From Sesamum alatum (Eukaryota > Streptophyta > Magnoliopsida > Lamiales > Pedaliaceae): a stretch of 64,000 nucleotides of DNA. The stretch spans positions 35,715,966 to 35,779,965 of the forward strand of contig JACGWO010000001.1 of NCBI GenBank assembly GCA_034509735.1, read 5' to 3'. This document shows positions 57,332 to 64,000 of this stretch, piece by piece; within the stretch, counting starts at the first letter, position 1, and each line of letters starts with the position of its first letter. Under the pieces are notes generated by a model. The model was given only the letters and a program-made list of their open reading frames with translations, was not told where the DNA came from and made no database searches. The translations under genes were made by a program, and so were the position numbers.

Positions 57332-58250
57332 TTGGTTTTAATGCCTGTCTCTATTTCTAAAGCCCTCCCTGATATGTCTAAATTGGAACCACTAGATGGG
57401 ATCAATTTGAAACGATGGTATGCAAAACTCCTCATCCTATTTGAACAATTAGAGTTAGATTATGTCTATTTTCTTATCCACCAGAAAATCAACCACAAAC
57501 TTCTACTAAAAATTCCAAAAAGGCTAATGATGAAGCAAGGGTCAAATACGACAAGGACAACAGAATCGTCCGAGGTCATTAACTGAATCACATGATCAAT
57601 TCCTTGTTCGATCTGTTTCTCAACTAGAAAAGTGCAAAGGTAATTTGAAGTACGTTAGAAACAAGATACAAAGGTGACGATGCAGGACGAACCAAATATG
57701 TGGTCGCGAAGTGACTCCAATTTTAGATGATTGATGGTAAGCCCATCATGACCAACTCCATGAATATGAAAACTTGGTGGTAGACATTCTTAGTGAGGAG
57801 ATGAAGATGTGCGAGGTCCTACAAGCAAATGTCCTCCTCAAAAAGTTTCCACCTAGTTGGAGAGACTATAGAAATCACCACAATTCAAGAAGTGGGACCT
57901 AACACTCCAGGAGTTGATTAGCCACATGAGAACAGAAGAAGCCAACCGTGTGAAAGATAAGGAAATCTCTAACTCTTCTATTTCTTTTAAAGCTAATCTA
58001 GTTGAACCTTCTAGATCCAACAAAGACAGCTTCCAACACAAAGGTAAGAAATTCCAAAAAGGCGGACAAATTTAAAGGAAATGATGGGAAAATTCAAAAG
58101 AATAAACAACTATGCTACTTTTGTGGAAAGTCAGGACACAAGGCGTACCAATACTACCAAAGGAAATACCAACAAAAGGTGAACCAAAAACTGATGTCTC
58201 AAGCTACCCTACAAATTAATCTCCCCAAAAACAATGACATCATTGCAGTC
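57332..58250 (+). pseudogene. gag of copia element K (different lineage)
   Basis: The start is near the ATG at 57332, open to 57586, with LEPLDGINLKRWYAKLLI, a gag-domain motif distinct from the SKNPL type of the nest family. Further gag fragments follow in other frames, including one near 57780-57870 (LVVDILSEEMKMCEVLQA). A zinc knuckle at about 58113-58154 reads CYFCGKSGHKAYQY: the last Cys of the CCHC motif is Tyr. No single frame spans it. Confidence 0.72.
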
Positions 58251-58828
58251 GTTGTCATAGAAGCCAATCCAGTGGAGAACAAAACAGAGTGGGTGTTCGC
58301 CACAGGAGCTTCAAGGCACTTCTGTTCTAACGAAGAGCTTTTTCAAGAATTCTTGAGGCTTTCGATGGTGAATGCGTCTTCATGAGCAACTCTGCCACTG
58401 CTGGAGTTATGGTTGAAGGAAAGATATTTCTCAAACTTACTTCTGGAAAATCTTTTCTGTTAAATGATGTTTTGTATGTGAATCTTTGCATAGAAATTTG
58501 ATTTTGGTAGTCTTCTTAATAAACCTGCTTTAATAATTGTGTTAGAATCTGATAAAGCCATAATCACCAGAAATGGTGATTTCGTAAGAAAGGGATATTT
58601 GTCAGGTGGATTGTTTGTCCTTAGCACCATCCTACAATTTCAAATAAAACTTCTTCAAATTTTACTTGTATGATTGAATCCATTGATGTGTGGCATGGTA
58701 AACTAGGACATGTTAATTATGCTTCTATTAAAAGGTTGAAAAACATGCACCTAATTACCACATCGGATATAACTGATTACTCTAAATGTTCAATCTGTGT
58801 AGAAGAGAGATATGTCAAGAAACCTTTT
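58251..58828 (+). pseudogene. Protease and integrase N-terminus of element K
   Basis: The protease motif reads WVFATGASRHFCS, so the catalytic Asp of DTG is replaced by Ala. The stretch closes at 58385. Further on, the zinc-domain WHGKLGHVNYASIKRL (about 58692-58739) and CSICVEERYVKKPF follow up to 58828, where a solo LTR interrupts. The reading resumes after 60818 at the duplicated CTTTT. Confidence 0.75.
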
Positions 58829-60818
58829 TGTTAGAATAGGTGACCATGTAAGCCAATTTTGGCGGGTATATGTAACCTATGTCTAGACAATTATAGGTGT
58901 TTGATAAATCATTAATGAATAAAGAAGTGAATTTCATTTGGCATCACTTTGTTTGTGTTCACTTATATTTGTTTTACATATCTGTTCACTACGCAAACAA
59001 AGCCCACGGACTGAGAATCGATTTCGGGGACTGGGACTACGCTTGGAGGTAGGTCCATGGAATCAGTCTTTCCGAATCAGTCCGGAAATCTCCAAGTCAA
59101 GGAATCCCTAAAATGGGCACCGGGATTCCATTTGAGACTTGCACTAAGCACCTGCTGTCGTATTTCATCGACGGGTGACGAGGGTCGTCTAAGCAGTGTT
59201 AGTGGGTTAGCATGCTAGGACGCAGCTGACTGAGGTGACTCGCGGGAACCGTCTTACGGAGGACCTTGAGTATGGTCAGCAAGGTATGACGTGTATTCCC
59301 GGTTCCAACGGTACAAGTCAAGTCCTTTGACTTGAGGAATTGCTGAGTTTACCTGTACATCAGGGCTGTATCTTAGGTATGGTGAGAGATTGCCAGAATT
59401 CTCTTTGGTAGTCATAAGCCATGTCTAGTGCAGTTCTGGTGTGCAAAGTGACAGTAGTTTCCAAGAAAGGATCCGTCTCCTGTCAATAGGTTTTGGCAGT
59501 TGAGTCTCATGTATACTCTAGGTCTTGTCCCTAAAACTGTGGCCACAGTGACTGAACAGAAGGGAAGGATTCCCTTGCGGCGTTTAGTGAGGACAGACCG
59601 ACACTTAGGTCCAAAATGGGTACCTGCATTTTCCGTGCCCTAGACTCTAAGTGATGAGACCGAAGACAGAAGGACAAGTGTACTGTTAGAGTCTAAATGT
59701 TCATCCCTGAATATTTCACCTAGTCTCTAGTGCCATGGACCGTTGCTAGATGGCCACCCATGGTAACGGAAGGATTCTAGGAATCCGACCAAGTCTAGCT
59801 GAAAGGTGAACCTAAAGAGTCACACACTATCCACACACATTTAGATATTTAATTAGGAATTAAATATTGGAGTGAAGGAATGATTAAATTGGATTTAATC
59901 GGGTCCTTTATTTTTCTTGGAGAAATAATTCCTTCTATTAGATATAAGGAATTAAATTGATAAATTAGATTTATCAAAGGGATTTATTTAATGGGCTTAA
60001 ATAATATTTATATTTATTTTAGCCTCTTGGAAATATTTAAATAAGTTTTAAATATTCCATTAAATTAAATTAAATCAACGGTTGAGATCAATGGGAGAGA
60101 TGGATGGCTAGGATTGTTTTGACTAGGTCAAAACACTACTTTGACTAGGACTTTGACTAGGTCAAAATCCTAGTCAAATTAAAGTTCTTGAAAGAGGAGT
60201 TTAAAGAGGATTAAACTCCTCTTCTATATAAACCCCTAGCATCCTACAAGTTGCATGATGATGAAATTCCAACACACACAACACACACACACAACTCGGC
60301 TCTCTCTCCCTCTATCTCGTCCGCCCTCTCTCTCTCACACACTCCAAGAAAATTATTTTTCTTTGTTCTCTTGTTCTTGGAACATTAGAACTTGATGAAT
60401 CAATACCGTTAATTCATAACGTGTTGTTGATTCATCCACTCCAAAATAAAAAACTTGTTCGTTGCTAGCACGACGTACAAGATACGTGGGTGGATCGTGT
60501 GTCACGATTTGGAGGGTCTCAAGAACGAGATCTTGGTGCAAAACGGGGAACAACGCGTGTAGCCGTTGAAGACGAAAACGACAACGGGTAGGTCTCGTTT
60601 ATGATTTTCGTCCTCTTTTATTTTCTACCCTATGGCTTCCATGATTCTTTTATGTTTTATTATTCATGAGATACACCGAACACCCGGGAATTTCAAAGGC
60701 ACACCCTTTGAAACGTGTTCTTTAATTTAAAGCATGTTTAAATTCCGCATTTATTTTTTTTAATTATACCGCGCTTCCGCATTCGCGCTTTTCCCGGGAC
60801 GATCCACAATTCATTTCA
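58829..60818 (+). mobile_element. Solo LTR (type I) inside integrase of K, perfect duplication
   Basis: Starts TGTTAGAATAGG, ends TTTCA, 1990 bp, with CTTTT on both sides (58824-58828 and 60819-60823). It is nearly identical to the LTR of A, including the W-box cluster (60119-60177) and TATATAAA (60225-60232). It shows that K was already in place, and that recombination between LTRs removed a full element here recently. Confidence 0.95.
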
Positions 60819-60846
60819 CTTTTAAAGTTGTTACAACTAGAAGCAC

Positions 60847-61349
60847 TATATGAAATGCATTTTTGGTCCTATAACTTAGGTCATTTAGCGTTTTCATCCT
60901 TTAACTTTCTAGGGTAGCATTTTCGTCCTGCATCTTTTTAATTTTCACAATTTCTGTCCTTTTGTTCACCAAATTTCACCTACACCGATGAGACTGGTGA
61001 ACTCCAGTGAAAAAAAAAGGACTGAAATCGTGTAAATTACAAAGATACAGGATCAAAATACTACCCTAAAAAGTTAAAAGGCGAAAATGTTGACAGAAAT
61101 GGACCAATAGGAACAAAAACCCTAATTTTAGAATGTCACGTGAGATGCACATTCATTTTTTTCGGCGAGAATGGTGAACTCCGATACAAAAAGTACTAAA
61201 TTACGAAAATTAAAAAGATGCAGGACCAAGATGCTACACTAGAAAGTTAAAGGATAAAAAAGCCAAATGACCTAAGTTACGGGACCAAAAATGCATTTAA
61301 GCGTAGAAGCACCTAACCTAAGTTACGAGACCAAAAATACATTTAACCA
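60847..61349 (+). mobile_element. Long-TIR MITE (Mutator-like) with extra terminal copy
   Basis: The main element (60847-61303) has inverted arms of over 100 bp built on ATGCATTTTTGGTCC...AACTTAGGTCATTT. TAGAAGCAC flanks it (60838-60846 and 61304-61312), a perfect 9-bp duplication typical of Mutator-like elements. A second, diverged right terminus (61313-61349) and a third TAGAAGCAC (61350-61358) follow. K integrase continues at 61359. No coding region. Confidence 0.8.
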
Positions 61350-61358
61350 TAGAAGCAC

Positions 61359-61667
61359 CGAACTACTTGAATTAATACATTCGTATTTAGCTTATTTTCA
61401 AAAACACACTTAGTAGAGGTGGTAAAAGATATTATATTTATTTTGTTTATGATTACTCTAGATGTATTAAGATTTACCTAATAAGAACAAAAGATGAAGC
61501 TGCTGAAATGTTTGTGAAATATAAATCTGAGTAGAAAACCAACTGGATAAGAAAATCAAAAGACTAAGGTCCGATACAGGTGGTGAAGACAACACTAATT
61601 TCCTCAAGAAATTTTGTGAGACAAATGGTATTATTCATGAAACTAGTGCTCCTTATACACCTCACGG
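61359..61667 (+). pseudogene. Integrase core fragment of element K
   Basis: It continues from TTRST with ELLELIH, then YDYSRCIKIYLIRTKDEAAEMFVKYKSE, an Arg-Leu-Arg-Ser-Asp segment (second catalytic Asp) and ETNGIIHETSAPYTP, with frame changes and stops near 61410-61430. It ends abruptly at about 61667 before the catalytic Glu, fused to the CpG-rich leader of F. No recognised LTR end or duplication marks the junction. Confidence 0.75.
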
Positions 61668-63491
61668 AGGCGTCTGCGCGCGCGCGCCCGGCGGGCGTGC
61701 CCAGTGCGCGTCTGCGCGCGCGCACTGCGCACAGCGCAGGCACGCGGCTGGCGACCAGCAGGCCGGCGCGCGCGAGGCAGAGGAGCCTGCGCGCGCGACG
61801 GCCTGCCGGAACACCAGGCCACGCAGCGCGCTGCCGGCCAGGCGCGCGCGCACGCAGGGAAGGGGCCTGCGCGCGCGCGCCCGGCCAGGCAGTGCCTGTG
61901 CGTGCGCAGGGGCGGCAGGCTGGGCCTGCTGCCCTGCGCGCGGCCGGCCGGCGGCTGCTGCAGCTAGGGTTTTTTGAATCCCTAGTATTTTTTTTTTTTT
62001 TTTATTATTTACTTTTCAGTTTTAATTTTGAATTAATTCTGAAAATTCGTTTTTTGGGTTCAATTTTGCCTAAATTCCTAAAGACATTATTTTAGGAGTA
62101 AAATAAATTGGATTTGGAATCCCGGGATTATTTTACTTAAAATAATGAGGAAAGGTTTTCCTAAAACGAGAAAAATATTATTACCAATATTTGTGTTTTA
62201 TTTTTCACACGTTGCGCACATGATCATTTATTTCTGTTTTGGATTATTATGATTGGAAATCATGAATTATTGGTATATTGTAATTATGTGATTGGATCAT
62301 GTGATTATGTGTGTTGGATGGAAATGGATGATCACGAGCCCTAGACCGGATGTATGGTTTAATTTTCTGTTGGGCCTGTGTGCCTCTTTAACTGCTTTCT
62401 CCTTCTCTCTTTCTAGTGCCTTGGAATAATAAGGCTTTCTACCTCCCTCCTTATGTACTCCCCCCGGATTTTCACTGGGGTTTCTATTTTTTTATAATGT
62501 AATGAGAGTAGACTAGGAGTGAGGTTTCCATTTTTGTAATTGGTGGAGTAGAAGGAAGGACCACATGGAGAGCCCAGACCAGAGGTTCCTTGGCGTTTTT
62601 CATGAAGTGAAGAAAGAGGAAAAGAGACCAAGGCCCATCAGCATGATGATTGGGTTACTATTATTGTAATAGTATAGGACCAACCCTAGATTGACCATAG
62701 ATCCACTGCGGGCTCAGTGGGTCGCATAGGATTTGGGCTCGTGATCATCCAACAGGGGCGTGCTAGGCTTTAATTTTTCATGTGGTTATTATGATGGATG
62801 AATGGCTTTTATTTATCATATAATTGCTATGGATGGATTTTATTTATGCATTATGGATGAATGTATGGATATATTATGAGATCTCGGTCATTCACTACTC
62901 TCACATTGATTGGACCAATGTTGAAATATTAGACCCTAGATAAAGTGGAGATGAACTCTAGGAGTTCGTCCATGCCTTCCAATCCATGGCATAGTGAGGA
63001 AGCTGTTTTAGGTCAATAGCGTGGTCTCACGAGTCGTGGCACGTTATTGTACTTAAAAGAAGCTGCACTGTGTCATGAACGAAAAATGGGCTGCTGTTAC
63101 CTGTCTCACGAGTCGTGGGGGAACCAGTGGGTCTGTGGCTCGGTCGATTGGGTCGGGTCTAACGCCCAATTAGCATGATTCGCTTGGAGTCCTCGGGATC
63201 ATGCAAAAGGGTGAGGCAATAATCTTCGGAATCTCGTGGAACGAGAACGGTATGGAATACCTCCCACAGGATCTTTTCCATGCGAATCGTAAAAGCGGGG
63301 TATGGGAAAAATCGCTGTGGATCCCAAGCCCACTAGGAAAGGATTTCCCGAAAATCACGTTTGAGAGTACCGTGTTTTCGTATAAATAGTGGGAGGATTA
63401 AATGACTAAAGACCAAGCATTTAATTATTTCATCAAACCACCGTCTTTATTTTCTGCTGATCGCGCGTTGTTTTCTAAATGTAGATTTAAA
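61668..63491 (+). other. Truncated untranslated leader of element F
   Basis: It contains the largest CpG-rich block (about 61668-61968, almost only G and C with GCGCGC runs), a T-run at about 61988-62004, the hairpin CCACTGCGGGCTCAGTGG (62703-62720) and two CACGAGTCGTG palindromes (from 63028 and 63107), about 80 bp apart. Open frames of 60-170 codons across the CpG block are compositional; the longest (61580-62095) is a chimera of K and F. Confidence 0.78.
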
Positions 63492-64000
63492 ATGTCTAAG
63501 AACCCACTATCAACCATTCTTGAGACAAACAAATTTAATGGAACCAACTACAACGACTGGTTGCGCAATCTCAGGATAGTCCTAGATTACGAGAACCAAG
63601 GCTACGTCATGGACGAGCCTCTCCCTAGGACCTTACCGGAAGGATCCACGCCAGAAGAACGTGAGACGTTCGAGACTTGGCATAAGGATAACCGGAAGGT
63701 CCGTAGCGTCATACTTGCTTCGATGACCAATGAGATTCAGAAGCAATATGAAAGGCTAGACGATGTCCCTTCCATTATGGCTCGCCTTAAGGATTGCTAT
63801 GCAGTCCCGGACCGGCATACTAGGTATGTCGCGACCAAGGCGTTCTTTGGAACTAAAATGACAGAAGGATCCTCTGTACAAGAGCATGGGGTTAAAATGC
63901 TTACCCTAGTGGAAAAGCTCGAGGACCTAAAGGCAGGTCTCGATAACGAAACGTACATAGATGTGATCCTTCAGTCACTCCCACCCTCCTTCGACCAATT
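63492..64000 (+). CDS. gag of element F, open to the window edge
   Basis: ATG 63492 (MSKNPLSTILETN) opens a frame that stays open for the visible 169 codons. It covers the gag domain (NGTNYNDW, EIQKQYERLDD, RYVATKAFFGTK) to the QSLPPSF segment. At the position where A has five A, F has four, which keeps the frame. The visible part is therefore a possible functional gag; the rest lies outside. It would form the particle of an Angela/BARE-like element. Confidence 0.85.
   Translation, partial: MSKNPLSTILETNKFNGTNYNDWLRNLRIVLDYENQGYVMDEPLPRTLPEGSTPEERETFETWHKDNRKVRSVILASMTNEIQKQYERLDDVPSIMARLKDCYAVPDRHTRYVATKAFFGTKMTEGSSVQEHGVKMLTLVEKLEDLKAGLDNETYIDVILQSLPPSFDQ

Larger units (their letters stand above)
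61668..64000 (+). mobile_element. Copia retrotransposon F, 5'-truncated, runs off the window
   Basis: It begins inside the CpG-rich block of the leader, so its 5' LTR and primer site are missing. Leader and gag start follow and continue past base 64000. The part from 63202 matches bases 1-798 of the window with few differences, so F and A are recent copies of one source. The 5' truncation at 61667/61668 suggests a rearrangement or deletion. Confidence 0.85.

Noticed and set aside
61580..62095. 171-codon open frame rich in Ala and Arg
   Set aside because: It fuses K integrase with the CpG-rich leader of F; the Ala/Arg content follows from GC composition.

Overview
The window is plant nuclear DNA, most likely from a eudicot with a retrotransposon-rich genome. 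I find no intact host gene. About 50 kb on the left (1-50097) is one continuous nest of Ty1/copia LTR retrotransposons from a single family. Its gag-pol domain order, D,D-35-E integrase, initiator-tRNA-Met primer site, LTRs of about 2.0-2.2 kb and untranslated leaders of about 1.8-1.9 kb fit the Angela/BARE-like lineage. The lineage name and the species group are inference.

The nest can be read from the places where one element cuts another, several with 5-bp target-site duplications. From oldest to youngest it runs: LTR J (-, 49195-50097), cut by LTR I (-, 48201-49194), cut by element H (+, 43367-48200), whose gag is cut by G (+, 38640-43366), whose integrase is cut by a tandem pair C/E (-, 14718-38639) sharing one LTR. 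Into C/E went D (-, 21598-31386, complete, duplication CCAAT), a solo LTR (+, 14871-16867) and B (-, 6349-14717). B was cut in its LTR by a solo LTR (-, 10908-14704, itself holding a truncated LTR) and in its gag by A (+, 1-6348). The left halves of A, B, C, G and H, and the remainders of I and J, must lie left of the window. The outer layers are much more decayed than the inner ones.

Right of the nest (50098-57331) is AT-rich DNA with small DNA transposons and a SINE: a possible CACTA element (51192-53634) holding a fold-back Mutator-type MITE (51718-52255), a tRNA-derived SINE (52338-52627) and a GC-rich exon-like island; a head-to-tail array of Helitron-like units (53681-55196); and a non-autonomous hAT element (55641-56899).

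From 57332 lies a decayed copia element of a different type, K. It is cut by a perfectly flanked solo LTR (58829-60818, CTTTT) and a long-TIR MITE (60847-61349), and at 61667/61668 it is fused to the leader of F, another young member of the nest family. F's gag starts at 63492 and runs off the window; F and A are near-identical copies.

The most notable signals are: repeated insertion at the same gag site; a shared-LTR tandem; a lineage lacking the reverse-transcriptase core (E and H share the deletion, D has a different one); an open frame of about 100 codons kept in U3 of several LTRs; a six-core W-box cluster before the TATA box; a CCATGG-bounded inverted repeat kept in nearly all LTRs; and a CpG-rich block plus paired palindromes in every long leader.
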